Source: Symploca sp. SIO1C2
GTDB taxonomy: Bacteria > Cyanobacteriota > Cyanobacteriia > Cyanobacteriales > Coleofasciculaceae
Reading direction: 5' to 3'
Length of the DNA: 64,000 bases
Assembly: GCA_010672925.1 (NCBI GenBank)
Contig: JAAHFP010000002.1
Coordinates: forward strand, 367,244 to 431,243
Of this stretch, positions 53,125 to 62,004 are shown one piece after another; the first letter of the stretch is position 1; every line of letters begins with the position of its first letter. Both the position numbers and the translations under genes were made by a program. Below the pieces are notes generated by a model. The model saw only the letters and a list, made by a program, of their open reading frames with translations. It made no database searches and was not told the origin of the DNA.

Positions 53125-54027
53125 CTACTGCTGACCGTCCAATAAAACCTGATTAAGGACTTGTAGAGCATAACTCCAAACCTGGTAACCTTGTTGATTA
53201 AGGTGTAAGCCATCGGTACTTAACTCCATTTTGAGGTTACCGTCGGTGTCAGCAAAAAGGGGATAGAGTTCTAGATAGATAGCGCCTTCATCTTGAGCAA
53301 TCTCTTTCAGTGCCTGGTTGATTTCCTGGATATCCTTATTAGGAATAGATAACAAGCGATCGCGTCCTTCCCAAGTGGCTTTTTCCGCACCGTGGGGTAA
53401 AATCGACTGGACAACAATCTGAGCTTCGGGATGAACTTGATGTAAGTGACGAATTGTCAGCCTTTGGTTTGCCACAATGGTGTCGCCTTTGATGCCCCGA
53501 ATCAAGTCGTTAATGCCAATCATTACAAAAACAACATCAGGCTCCGTATCATCCAACAGATCTATACGATTGAGCAATCCTGCGGAAGTTTCCCCAGAAA
53601 TCCCCTGATTGAGCCAGGTTATTTCCGGTGCTAGCAATTCCGGGGGGAACCAAAGGCTCAAGGAATCTCCCGCCAGTATAGTTAAATTTTCCGGCTCTTG
53701 GTTACTCACTGCTTGAGCTTCGTGAGCTAACAACTCTACCCACTGCTGGTAATTCAGCTTGTGGCGGGCTCCCAATTCTGGCTTGGGCTTAGCCATTGGC
53801 TTCGATTCCGCTAACTCAGCAGTGGCACCGGAAGAATTGATAGCAGAAGACACAGACAAATGGGACTCCCGCAGGAGCAGCCAGACGATTGCCAGTACCA
53901 GCAGCCCATTGACAGCTAGAGAGAAAACCGCCCAACCGGGATAATTTTTGAAGTGGATGGACACTGAATTTTCAACTCTGTTATTAACGAAAAACACCCG
54001 CCTTCTGCTGAGACTCAATAATTCCAA
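53125..54027 (-). CDS. Membrane-anchored SGNH/GDSL hydrolase
   Basis: 300 residues. One membrane anchor near residues 30-50 (WAVFSLAVNGLLVLAIVWLL), a linker, then an SGNH domain: ILAGDSLSLWFP (block I Ser), QGISGETSAGLLNR (block II Gly), VMIGINDLIRG (block III Asn) and DGLHLNQQGYQVW (block V Asp/His). All catalytic blocks are present, so an active esterase or deacetylase is expected, on a lipid or polysaccharide at the periplasmic face. Confidence 0.87.
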   Translation of the reverse strand: MELLSLSRRRVFFVNNRVENSVSIHFKNYPGWAVFSLAVNGLLVLAIVWLLLRESHLSVSSAINSSGATAELAESKPMAKPKPELGARHKLNYQQWVELLAHEAQAVSNQEPENLTILAGDSLSLWFPPELLAPEITWLNQGISGETSAGLLNRIDLLDDTEPDVVFVMIGINDLIRGIKGDTIVANQRLTIRHLHQVHPEAQIVVQSILPHGAEKATWEGRDRLLSIPNKDIQEINQALKEIAQDEGAIYLELYPLFADTDGNLKMELSTDGLHLNQQGYQVWSYALQVLNQVLLDGQQ

Positions 54028-54107
54028 CTGGAGAAGCGGGTTGACCTTTATTTAATTTAGCAGTAGTTTCTCACGTATTTTAGCAACGATAAAGCATTTC
54101 AGTGCTG

Positions 54108-55601
54108 CTACTTGTAATCATCACCTATAGAGCCCATCGAACCTGCTTCTTTGATGAATCCAGAGTAGGCTTCCATAGCATGTTCGCTAATATCCAAGCC
54201 TTCGATTTCTGCTTCTGGAGTTACCCGGATGCCAATGGTAAATTTCAGGGTTAGCCAGAAGAGAGCACTCATCATTACGGTAAAACCGCCAACGGAGAGT
54301 ATACCAACCATTTGACTAATTAGTTGCTCCGGGCTGCCACCAACAAATAAGCCTCCATCAAGAGTAAACAAGCCAACGGCAAAAGTGCCCCAAATTCCAT
54401 TGACTAAGTGAACTGAGATGGCTCCCACTGGATCATCAATTTGGATGCTCTCTAAGATAGAAACAGAAAAGACTACAATAATACCTGCGATCGCGCCAAT
54501 AATCACAGCGGAAGGATAGGAAACATTAGCACAGCTAGCCGTAATTGCTACTAAGCCTGCCAGGATACCATTGATAATCATGGACAAATCCGGTTTATCA
54601 TCCTTAAGCCAAGAGGTAAAGGTGGCACTAATTCCTCCTGCTGCGGCGGCTAGGTTAGTAGTTAGAGCAATGTAAGCTATATGCTGATTAGCTGCTAATT
54701 CTGAACCTGGGTTGAAACCAAACCAGCCAATCCACAGAATTAAGCAGCCCAGAGTGGCCATACTCATATTGTGACCGGGGATAGCACGGATTTCACCATT
54801 TTTGTATTTACCCAAGCGTGGTCCTAAGATTACTGCTCCCGTTAAAGCAGCCCAGCCTCCCACAGAGTGAACCACTGTGGAACCAGCAAAATCGGAGAAG
54901 GGGGTACTTAAATTAGCTAGCCAGCCATTACTAGACCATATCCAATGTCCAGTAATAGCATAGGAGATAGCTACCAGCATGGCGCTGAACATAACAAAAC
55001 CACTAAACTTAACTCGTTCAGCTACAGCACCAGAAACAATGGTCGCTGCGGTTCCAGCAAAGGCAGCTTGGAAGAGGAAAAATACAGATATAGGTAAACC
55101 AGTAGGAAAGGGGTCTAATCCATAGTTAGCAGGAGCACTGCTACTTAAGAAAAAGCCTTCCATGCCAATAAACGGATTACCGGGATTAAACATTAAGGAG
55201 AAACCAATTGCCCAAAACGCGATAGTCGCAATTGCAAAAACAATCAGGTTTTTTGAGAGAATGTTAACAGCATTTTTCTGGCGACATAAGCCAGTTTCGA
55301 GCATCCCAAACCCAGCATTCATGAAGATTACTAGAACTGCTGCCACCAAGACGAAGAAAGTATTCATAATGCCCTGAACTTGCAGAAGTCCAGGGTCTTC
55401 GATTTTGATGAGTTCAATCGCATCCTGAGCCGAAGCAGCACTATGCCAAGTGATGACAATGACTGCTGCTAGAGGAATACAGGCAAGCCAGTAGGGAGAG
55501 AATGATTTAGCAATAGTTTGCAGTGGATTTAAATTCAGTCGCCCCCTGTTCTTTGGTGAGTGCTGTTGATTAAAACTGTTCTGGAACCTTCGTCTAAACA
55601 T
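54108..55601 (-). CDS. amt: Ammonium transporter Amt
   Basis: 497 residues. A basic N-terminal extension of about 35 residues precedes a hydrophobic signal-like helix ending AASAQDA. Amt signatures follow: [34 protein letters not shown] (first pore His) and [18 protein letters not shown] (second pore His), with [20 protein letters not shown] between them. About 11 membrane helices. It conducts ammonium and would normally be NtcA-controlled; I looked upstream for GTA-N8-TAC and did not find a clear one. Confidence 0.95.
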   Translation of the reverse strand: MFRRRFQNSFNQQHSPKNRGRLNLNPLQTIAKSFSPYWLACIPLAAVIVITWHSAASAQDAIELIKIEDPGLLQVQGIMNTFFVLVAAVLVIFMNAGFGMLETGLCRQKNAVNILSKNLIVFAIATIAFWAIGFSLMFNPGNPFIGMEGFFLSSSAPANYGLDPFPTGLPISVFFLFQAAFAGTAATIVSGAVAERVKFSGFVMFSAMLVAISYAITGHWIWSSNGWLANLSTPFSDFAGSTVVHSVGGWAALTGAVILGPRLGKYKNGEIRAIPGHNMSMATLGCLILWIGWFGFNPGSELAANQHIAYIALTTNLAAAAGGISATFTSWLKDDKPDLSMIINGILAGLVAITASCANVSYPSAVIIGAIAGIIVVFSVSILESIQIDDPVGAISVHLVNGIWGTFAVGLFTLDGGLFVGGSPEQLISQMVGILSVGGFTVMMSALFWLTLKFTIGIRVTPEAEIEGLDISEHAMEAYSGFIKEAGSMGSIGDDYK

Positions 55602-55770
55602 AACTCAGTGGAATTTTTTCCAACATTTCGCTAATTAGCTTTAAAACTAATTAACTATCGTTTGTTTAAGGAATCAGGTAATTTTCTCAGTTAGAACGTT
55701 ATTTTATGACAAAACTTAACAAATCTAAGGGATAGATCATGTAAGTACTTGTTGGCAAGGCGATCGCAAA

Positions 55771-56868
55771 TTATGATGATAAGCTTTCTAAGCCAACAAG
55801 CTGGTAATTTGTTTCCTCTTCTCCTGTTGCTTTATTTACTGATGTCGTTACTTCAAGAGTTGCTCTATATAATTTTTTCCCTACATTTAAATCGTTACCT
55901 ATATTCTTAAGCAACTCCCTAGATATAGTGCCTTGATAATCCTGGTGAGTTTCTTGTTCTTCAAAAATAAACTTTCTATATTTTTTGTCCTTACCTACTC
56001 CAGCTAGCATTAGTTTTCCGATCAAAGCAATTCTTATGGGATTTTCCACCTCTTTTTTGTTAATTATTTCTAAAGCTCTTAAGATGTTGGTATAAGAAAT
56101 TTCAGCAAATCCTCCTTTTCCTGGATCTACAGAACCCCAGTCCAAAGATAAATTGGCTTGTAGGGTTGATAAATTAGTCAATAATGATTTGAATTTTATA
56201 GATGGCTTGCCATATAATTCAGATATTTTCTCCTTAAGAATTTCACTGTTTTCATGTTCACTTGCACTTATTAATTCTAGTAAGTTTTGTGCCGCCTGTT
56301 CTGCAAGAGGCTCTTCAAATAAATTGAGTTGTCTGTATTGTGATAACCCTAGCCTCAGGCCAAAAGATCCATGAAACATTTCTGCAATAGATAATTCTAA
56401 CTCTGATTGCATTTCTTGTCTAACAAATAATCTCTTGCTCTGTACTTTTGACTCTCCAATTGCAATAAAAAAATCTTGCAAAGATTTTAAAACAGAGCCC
56501 ATTTTTTTTGCTGGTGCTTCTTGGCTGTTTTGATCAACATAATTAAACCTAAATTCTAATATCTCTCTATGTTGAGACTTGGCTATGATTGAATTATTTT
56601 TAAGGGCTGCTACAATTTCTGATTTTGGTCTATTTTCAACCTTCTCTAAAGTACTAAAAACCTCCATCATTCGATTGTCAAAGTCTGCAAACTCTCTATC
56701 AAGAGGAACCAATACTCTGATTGTCATATCTTGTTTTTGACATGACCATACAGATGCAATATCACCAATTAACTTTGTCTTTTTCCAGCCTTGAGTTTTG
56801 AGGTATTTTTCTAATTTTAGAGTAGAGATTGTATTTATTGTCTCTCGTTCTAATTCAGGTGCTATCAT
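55771..56868 (-). CDS. Unknown protein partnered with DUF4365
   Basis: 365 residues, not recognised. Near residue 50 it has MTIRVLVPLDREFADFDNRM, a pattern I associate with a family next to DUF4365 genes. The middle (HREILEFRFNY, then LFVRQEMQSELELSIAEMFH) suggests beta strands followed by a helical core; the C-terminus has YRATLEVTTSVNKATGEEET. The start overlaps the end of the DUF4365 gene by 14 bp, implying coupled translation and joint function. Confidence 0.55.
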   Translation of the reverse strand: MIAPELERETINTISTLKLEKYLKTQGWKKTKLIGDIASVWSCQKQDMTIRVLVPLDREFADFDNRMMEVFSTLEKVENRPKSEIVAALKNNSIIAKSQHREILEFRFNYVDQNSQEAPAKKMGSVLKSLQDFFIAIGESKVQSKRLFVRQEMQSELELSIAEMFHGSFGLRLGLSQYRQLNLFEEPLAEQAAQNLLELISASEHENSEILKEKISELYGKPSIKFKSLLTNLSTLQANLSLDWGSVDPGKGGFAEISYTNILRALEIINKKEVENPIRIALIGKLMLAGVGKDKKYRKFIFEEQETHQDYQGTISRELLKNIGNDLNVGKKLYRATLEVTTSVNKATGEEETNYQLVGLESLSS

Positions 56869-57409
56869 TTTTTATCTGTTCCTCCAATGAAAAATTATCA
56901 TTAAATAATTTTGCTCTATCCTTTGCTGCTTGTTGCATTAATTTTGAGATAGCTTCGGGAGTAAATAAATTTTCTTTTGGTATTTCCACTGTAACAGTTT
57001 TTTTGTTATTTGTTGGTTTCTTTCCTTTCAGTGAAGCCCAGTATGCACATTTTTTCATTATTGTTTCTTTTTCTGATATCTCTAGCCAATTAGAAATATT
57101 ATGGGGCACTAACACGACAATTAATATTCGAGGAACAAAAGATTTAATATTAATTAATTTGTTGTAATTTTCAACCTTTAAAGGATATTTAACAAGACCG
57201 TTGTTTTCTTTGGCTAAAGTTGTACATTTAACTTGTGCCTCAATTATTGGTGAATCTATATCCCCAATTTCACCTGGTGCTATAATTGTTAAGTCAATTC
57301 CCGAATTATCCCTAGGTCTACCAGATATTTCAACTGAATATCCACTAATTGAACAAATCAGCTTAATGTATCCATAACTAAACTCTTCTTTTTTAGTGTT
57401 TTCATCCAT
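56855..57409 (-). CDS. DUF4365 (PD-(D/E)XK-like) protein
   Basis: 184 residues. GIDLTIIAPG (Asp), PIIEAQVKCTT (ExQxK, the catalytic-like strand), a Tyr/Leu-rich stretch, then RILIVVLVPHNISNWL and a CAYWASL segment match DUF4365, a restriction-endonuclease-like family. Members occur singly or with partners in defence neighbourhoods. First gene of a two-gene operon. The pair is AT-rich compared with its neighbours (amt, GNAT), consistent with transfer. Confidence 0.7.
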   Translation of the reverse strand: MDENTKKEEFSYGYIKLICSISGYSVEISGRPRDNSGIDLTIIAPGEIGDIDSPIIEAQVKCTTLAKENNGLVKYPLKVENYNKLINIKSFVPRILIVVLVPHNISNWLEISEKETIMKKCAYWASLKGKKPTNNKKTVTVEIPKENLFTPEAISKLMQQAAKDRAKLFNDNFSLEEQIKNDST

Positions 57410-57484
57410 TCTTTAGAACTGCTATGAAGACATTATTTTAGCATCTCTGTTATTCTCTACCCCCTTGCCCTTACCGTCAAATGT

Positions 57485-58066
57485 ATGGAACTTTCGAGTG
57501 GAAAAACACTAATGAAGGAACAACCTACTCTCCAAACAAGGCGACTAACTCTGCGACCCTTCACTTTAACAGATGCTCCCCTCGTACAGCAGTTGGCTGG
57601 CGCACGGGAAATTGCAGCAATGACCCTCTCTATTCCTCATCCTTATGAAGCTGAGATGGCAGAAGAATGGATCAAAACCCATCCAGCATCTTTTGATAAG
57701 GGTATCAGCGTTAATTTTGCTATTGTATTGCGTGAGAGTGGAGTGCTTTGTGGTTCAACTGGCTTAGGAATCGATGCTGAAAATGCCAATGCTGAACTCG
57801 GGTATTGGATTGGATTGCCTTACTGGGGCAAGGGCTACGGTACTGAAGCAGCTCAAGCAGCTGTTCAATATGGCTTTGAGGTAATCGGGTTGCACCGCAT
57901 CCAAGCTTCTCATTTTTCCCATAACCCAGCATCAGCTAGAGTAATGCAAAAGATTGGCATGAGCTACGAAGGTTGTCGCCGCCAGCATATACTCAAATGG
58001 GGTAAATTTGAGGACTTGGAACTCTACGGCATCTTGCAAAGTGACTGGAAGCTTTATTTTTCTTAA
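57485..58066 (+). CDS. GNAT acetyltransferase (RimJ/RimL type)
   Basis: 193 residues (or 184 from ATG 57512, which gives the compact start MKEQPTLQTRRLTLRP). GNAT motifs: LTLRPFTLTDAPLVQQLAG, AELGYWIGLPYWGKGYGTEA (acetyl-CoA pyrophosphate loop) and HRIQASHFSHNPASARVMQK. Similar to ribosomal-protein N-acetyltransferases; the substrate is unknown. Confidence 0.88.
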   Translation: MELSSGKTLMKEQPTLQTRRLTLRPFTLTDAPLVQQLAGAREIAAMTLSIPHPYEAEMAEEWIKTHPASFDKGISVNFAIVLRESGVLCGSTGLGIDAENANAELGYWIGLPYWGKGYGTEAAQAAVQYGFEVIGLHRIQASHFSHNPASARVMQKIGMSYEGCRRQHILKWGKFEDLELYGILQSDWKLYFS

Positions 58067-58159
58067 CCTAAAACCTCAAAGATGAACAAATCATATAGTT
58101 AGTAAAAGTATAGTCAAATATAGACAGACTGAATTTCATTTCAGAAATTCCCTTCACTT

Positions 58160-59383
58160 TCACTTTGAGAGATTAATTCTCCTGGGGTGAACTACGCACC
58201 TCTCTATCCCATAGCGAGTAAACGCATTTGGGAATGCTTTTCTGAGAATATTGTAAGAACCCATCACATCAGCTTGACAGAGAAATCCTCCATCTGTACG
58301 GTATAAACCTCGCTGGATTCTTTTTCCAGAAAAAACTGGTTTTTCCGTTATCTGTCCATAAACTGGCAGAGGATCATTATTGAAAAAGTTAGAAGCACTA
58401 GTATAAGATTCCTCAGTAAGAACCACATTTATCCCTACCAATTGACACTTGTAAGTAATCATGTCGATTAATCGAGCATGGGGAATAGCCACAAATTTTT
58501 GGTTATTGACTTTTCCTAAATTTACCTCTTGTTTCCATCCGAGATTCTTACCAATGACTAAAGTGGTAATTTGTTCCTGGGCTAAGAGATTCACTAAATA
58601 ACGACTAGCTTTGTGAAGATAATCATCTACTTTCTGATTTCGACAGCGAGTTAGACGGCTAATTCTTTTAGAACTTTGACGATTACCAATTAATCTCGAT
58701 TGTAAGAAAGCACGACGTTGGTTATAAAATTGGTTCAGGCTTTTTAACGGTCTGCCATTAATCAACAAAGGAGTAAAATCTGGTTGATTTGAAGTTACAG
58801 CCATCAAATTATCTACACCTAAATCTATTGCTGCTATCTTGTCATTAGGGGCTAAGAACTGTTCATTTTTATCATAAATCACCTCGATTACATAACAATC
58901 ACATTGGGGAACAATTCTCACTTCAGCTATCCAAGAAGCTACTCTAGTCGTCAACTCGATTGAAGTCCCCGATAGTTTGACCAAACCTTTTCTTAGGGCA
59001 ACTTTACTTATAGCTTGAATCGTATACACTAAAATATTTCTACCCTTATTTTTGTCTTTATAACCGGGTATTTTCGGTTGGCCTAGAAACTTATCGGGAT
59101 TAGTCTTAAATTCTGATGAAGCTTGAAAAAAAGATTTCCAGTTACGGTCTAATCCTCTTAATATTTGCTGTGATACTTTAGCGGGTAAAGCTCGATATTG
59201 CTCGTTATCTTTCATCAAGGAAGCCATCTGATGATAAGACAAATAGCCATGGCCATAAATGAAGTTTTGACGGATTAGATAATTAGCACAGTTGTAAAGA
59301 TTTTTCGACTGCCAAGATAAATTATCTATCTGTGTCCAAAATTGATGTCCTTTCTTAATAATGTGTCTTTCTGCTAGTAACAT
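58160..59383 (-). CDS. tnpB: TnpB-like RNA-guided nuclease (IS605 OrfB/IS1341 type)
   Basis: 407 residues. The N-terminal wedge and helical part (NLYNCANYLIRQ) is followed by a RuvC-like domain: IDLGVDNLMAV (first Asp), a second strand LVIGKNLGWKQEVNL where the usual catalytic Glu position reads Gly-Lys, VVLTEESYTSAS with two Glu, and ADVMGSYNILRKAF (last Asp). The zinc-ribbon cysteines are absent. No tnpA is nearby. Inverted TATAGTCAAA / TTTGACTATA sequences (58109 and 59456) might mark the ends. A guide (omega) RNA would be expected past the gene 3' end near 58070-58160. Confidence 0.85.
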   Translation of the reverse strand: MLLAERHIIKKGHQFWTQIDNLSWQSKNLYNCANYLIRQNFIYGHGYLSYHQMASLMKDNEQYRALPAKVSQQILRGLDRNWKSFFQASSEFKTNPDKFLGQPKIPGYKDKNKGRNILVYTIQAISKVALRKGLVKLSGTSIELTTRVASWIAEVRIVPQCDCYVIEVIYDKNEQFLAPNDKIAAIDLGVDNLMAVTSNQPDFTPLLINGRPLKSLNQFYNQRRAFLQSRLIGNRQSSKRISRLTRCRNQKVDDYLHKASRYLVNLLAQEQITTLVIGKNLGWKQEVNLGKVNNQKFVAIPHARLIDMITYKCQLVGINVVLTEESYTSASNFFNNDPLPVYGQITEKPVFSGKRIQRGLYRTDGGFLCQADVMGSYNILRKAFPNAFTRYGIERCVVHPRRINLSK

Positions 59384-59471
59384 TACTGTCTGTTAGCTTC
59401 TAGCTGTAGCATATTGAGAGATCTTCATGTGTACATAATAGCATATATGACTAGGTTTGACTATATTTTTA

Positions 59472-59627
59472 GTGAAACTTTACGATACTCAACAATTACC
59501 GGAACAGGTGCGCGAGGATTTTGTCAAAGAGCTAGTGGATAGCTATTTAGAATATCATCCGGTAAAAGAAGATGGTTTAACTCATGTAAAGATGGTTAGA
59601 CTTGAAGTTGAAGCGATCAAATGTTAG
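59472..59627 (+). CDS. Short ORF beside the tnpB element
   Basis: 51 codons from GTG (MKLYDTQQLPEQVREDFV...), with a protein-like composition and an amphipathic helix, too short for the track. It begins 7 bp after the putative tnpB element end and overlaps the next gene in another frame. It could be the 3' part of a gene cut by the element, or a small antitoxin-like protein. Confidence 0.35.
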   Translation: MKLYDTQQLPEQVREDFVKELVDSYLEYHPVKEDGLTHVKMVRLEVEAIKC

Positions 59628-60189
59628 TTCGGTGGGTGTGAATTCAAACAGTTTTTTTGTCAGCTCATTTCCCTTCTTAGGGCATCGCCAGCTCTTTTCC
59701 CTAGTGACAAGTTGCTCAGTAGCAGTAGCTCTTACCAGTTGTAGTAGTGTAACTATTGACCAATACCAAGCCACAGCAGAAACAACTTTTACCTGGCGAG
59801 TTAGGTATACTATTGATGAGGCTACTTACAGAAACCCGCGCTTTGAGGAATTTGCTTCCAACTCTCTACTTAACTACAACGGTGAGAAACCAGAAGACGC
59901 GGTAATCGGACCTGATGACGAAGGCTTGTGGTGGCCTAAGATGCCTCCAAAACCTAGTATAGATCAAGTAGAGCAACGGGAAAAAGTTCAAGAAATCCAT
60001 CATAAACCCGAACTTTTGCGTACTGTAAAATATCATTTAACCTACCAACAAGATGGCCAAACAGTTACCTTACCGACTAACTATCAGGTTTATCGGCAGG
60101 TAGCTAGAGCTTATCCTTATGGAAAAAAATTGCAGCTGACTTTAGGTATTAATGATGGTTCTGTGGAGAAAGCTGAGCCATTGGATTGA
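59602..60189 (+). CDS. Putative lipoprotein of unknown function
   Basis: 195 residues from TTG; GTG at 59632 or 59638 are also possible. A basic start, a hydrophobic stretch and the lipobox LTSC near residue 47 (SVAVALTSCSS) indicate a lipoprotein signal. The mature part contains TFTWRVRYTIDEATYRNPRF and PDDEGLWWPKMPPKP, and a beta-rich C-terminus (RTVKYHLTYQQDGQTVTLPT). Not recognised; similar small lipoproteins are found in cyanobacteria. Confidence 0.6.
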   Translation: MKLKRSNVSSVGVNSNSFFVSSFPFLGHRQLFSLVTSCSVAVALTSCSSVTIDQYQATAETTFTWRVRYTIDEATYRNPRFEEFASNSLLNYNGEKPEDAVIGPDDEGLWWPKMPPKPSIDQVEQREKVQEIHHKPELLRTVKYHLTYQQDGQTVTLPTNYQVYRQVARAYPYGKKLQLTLGINDGSVEKAEPLD

Positions 60190-60250
60190 TAGGGAGCTGG
60201 GGGAAGACAAGGGAGACAAGGGAGACAAGGGAGATAAGGGAGACAAGGGA
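60190..60250. repeat. GACAAGGGA tandem repeat
   Basis: About five 9-mer units GACAAGGGA, the same family as at 39.56 and 41.73 kb, followed by TCCATTCGACCTTC direct repeats up to the next gene. Confidence 0.8.
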
Positions 60251-60339
60251 GTGAGGAAACACCCAATTCCCAATTCTCCATTCGACCTTCTCCATTCGAC
60301 CTTCTCCATTCTCCATTCCCAATTTTCCAATAATTAATT

Positions 60340-61302
60340 ATGAAGAATGAAGATCAAATGCAAGCCTTAATAAGGCCAATTATTCTGCAAGCACAAACAG
60401 AGCTTTTACCACCAGAGAAGTTCTATCGTCTTTGTCAACGACTGCGCAATCAAACTAGTATCAAAAGATTTTATTTCTTAACTCCGCCTCCTAATTTGAT
60501 TCCCTTGCAGCCTCATCAAATTTCTCCCCATCAGCTGTGTAAATTTTTGGATAGATTAGCTCACTATGTCAGCTCTGTTTCTCTAGAAGGTCACCAAGAA
60601 ATATTCTACCTACAAAGAGTAAATATCAGGTTAAGGGGTGTTAAAAGGAAGGTAGTTCTAGTAAAAAGGAGAGTAACTCAACACCAGCATATCACCATTG
60701 CTACAGGGATGAAGGTTGAAGTAGAAATAGTTGGTGCAGGGATGATTGGTAGAGTAGCTCGTTTGAGAATTAATGATGGCCAAGATCTTGCCTTTAAAGC
60801 TTTTTTTGACCCGGATTTTGTGTGGCAGCATGGCCCTTGGGCAGAAATTCCTATTGGTATTCGACTGAAAGCTTGTCAGGTGACTAAAGACTTACCAGAA
60901 TTTTTGTTTGCAGGTCAGGATTGGGCTGTATGGGAATGGATTTACCCTCATACTAATCCTCAGTCAAGAAAAGAGGGGATAACCTATGAACAGTTTGCCC
61001 AAGTGGAAGGTTTAACTAAGCTAAATCCCTTGAATCACAGCAACTACAACCCTTATAACATGCGCTTAGATCCAGGCGGAATTCAGAAAGAATATTGGGG
61101 AAGACGCTTCCATGATTTCCTCAGAGGAATTATCTTTTATGGCAAAAAAGCTCATCGAGAAGGTTTCCAGTCATTGACTCTCTATATGAAGGTAAATATG
61201 CTTCGTTATTTATGCTTACGATTAATTGCTTTAATCTTTCCTAAATTTATTCAACCTCACCAAGCGAGCTCAAGAAGTCTCCGAGGCAGAACCCACCCCT
61301 AA
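60340..61302 (+). CDS. Unknown protein with a kinase-like core
   Basis: 320 residues. GMIGRVARLRINDGQDLAFK resembles a kinase glycine-rich loop followed by a Lys strand, and AVWEWIYP sits where a hinge would be. RLDPGGIQKEYWGRRFHDFL follows, but no HRD/DFG catalytic loop is evident. It may be a degenerate or APH-type fold; this is weak inference. The last codons (GRTHP) and the stop derive from the repeat GGCAGAACCCACCCC joined to a MITE, so the natural C-terminus was probably replaced. Confidence 0.5.
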   Translation: MKNEDQMQALIRPIILQAQTELLPPEKFYRLCQRLRNQTSIKRFYFLTPPPNLIPLQPHQISPHQLCKFLDRLAHYVSSVSLEGHQEIFYLQRVNIRLRGVKRKVVLVKRRVTQHQHITIATGMKVEVEIVGAGMIGRVARLRINDGQDLAFKAFFDPDFVWQHGPWAEIPIGIRLKACQVTKDLPEFLFAGQDWAVWEWIYPHTNPQSRKEGITYEQFAQVEGLTKLNPLNHSNYNPYNMRLDPGGIQKEYWGRRFHDFLRGIIFYGKKAHREGFQSLTLYMKVNMLRYLCLRLIALIFPKFIQPHQASSRSLRGRTHP

Positions 61303-61405
61303 TATCATGTCCGGTTGAATACTTATCATTAAGACTGACGCAACAGACGCGGGGACACGGGGACGCGGATAATTTTTATCGTAAGTGATTAGACGGATAT
61401 GATAT
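61302..61405 (+). mobile_element. MITE-like element, family C, copy 5
   Basis: ATATCATGTCCGGTTGAATA at the left and GACGGATATGATAT at the right are inverted ends; the core has ACGCGGGGACACGGGGACGC. Its left end overlaps the stop of the preceding gene. The remaining 61406-61569 holds no gene. Confidence 0.7.
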
Positions 61406-61569
61406 AACCCCCTCCCAAGGGTAGGTTTTTAATATTTCGGTTAAGAAGAGACAAGAGAGGAAAGTAGACAAGTAGACAAGGAGGATTTTTCATGAAAAAC
61501 TGGGCTTTTATTTCTGGCTTCTTTTTGGACTGAAGTCTTACTACTGCTTATTACTTATTCTCCCAAGCC

Positions 61570-61887
61570 CTACTTAGGAGGAGTAATCGTGAAGGAAATT
61601 GAGCGAGTGGACGGAACTACTTTGCTTGACGTTGACTGCTTAAGCTGCTCCTGATTCGGTGGATTAGTCTGACTACTATTGTCTGCTGTTGGTAGATGAT
61701 TGTTCGCTTCAGATGGCTCTGGTTGTTGTCCAAAAGACCAACTAACATATTTGCTATAGTTAGAAGCGATCGCTAACAAGGCTCCACCGACGATAAATAC
61801 TGGCAGGGGTATAGTGAAGTCCTTCATCCATTGATACAGTTCCACCATCCCCAACAAAACTAGAAAGCTGAATATCCAAACTCTCAT
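61570..61887 (-). CDS. Small membrane protein
   Basis: 105 residues. Two hydrophobic segments (VWIFSFLVLLGMVELYQWM and LPVFIVGGALLAIASNY), then a Gln/Ser/Pro-rich hydrophilic tail. It resembles small conserved cyanobacterial membrane proteins; function unknown. It lies downstream of prk in the same direction but beyond a hairpin, so probably a separate transcript. Confidence 0.6.
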   Translation of the reverse strand: MRVWIFSFLVLLGMVELYQWMKDFTIPLPVFIVGGALLAIASNYSKYVSWSFGQQPEPSEANNHLPTADNSSQTNPPNQEQLKQSTSSKVVPSTRSISFTITPPK

Positions 61888-61938
61888 AAATTTAATTTCT
61901 TGTTTATACCAAAATATTTTTTATTGTGCCAAAATTTA

Positions 61939-61969
61939 AGCGCGAGAGACTAATGTTGGCTCTCGCGCT
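61939..61969 (-). terminator. Probable terminator of prk
   Basis: A perfect 10-bp stem (AGCGCGAGAG / CTCTCGCGCT) about 35 bp past the prk stop. On the reverse strand TTAAATTTT follows, a weak U-tract. Confidence 0.65.
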
Positions 61970-62004
61970 CTATAGGATTATCGGAAAAACCCTTTATTAC
62001 TTAG

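Noticed and set aside
55602-55770. NtcA site (GTA-N8-TAC) upstream of amt
   Set aside because: Expected from biology, but I could not find the spacing in this region, so I make no call.
61492-61533. 13-codon ORF (MKNWAFISGFFLD) with a perfect AGGAGG
   Set aside because: The AGGAGG belongs to a GACAAGGAGG repeat unit; too short and without downstream coupling to call a gene or leader peptide.
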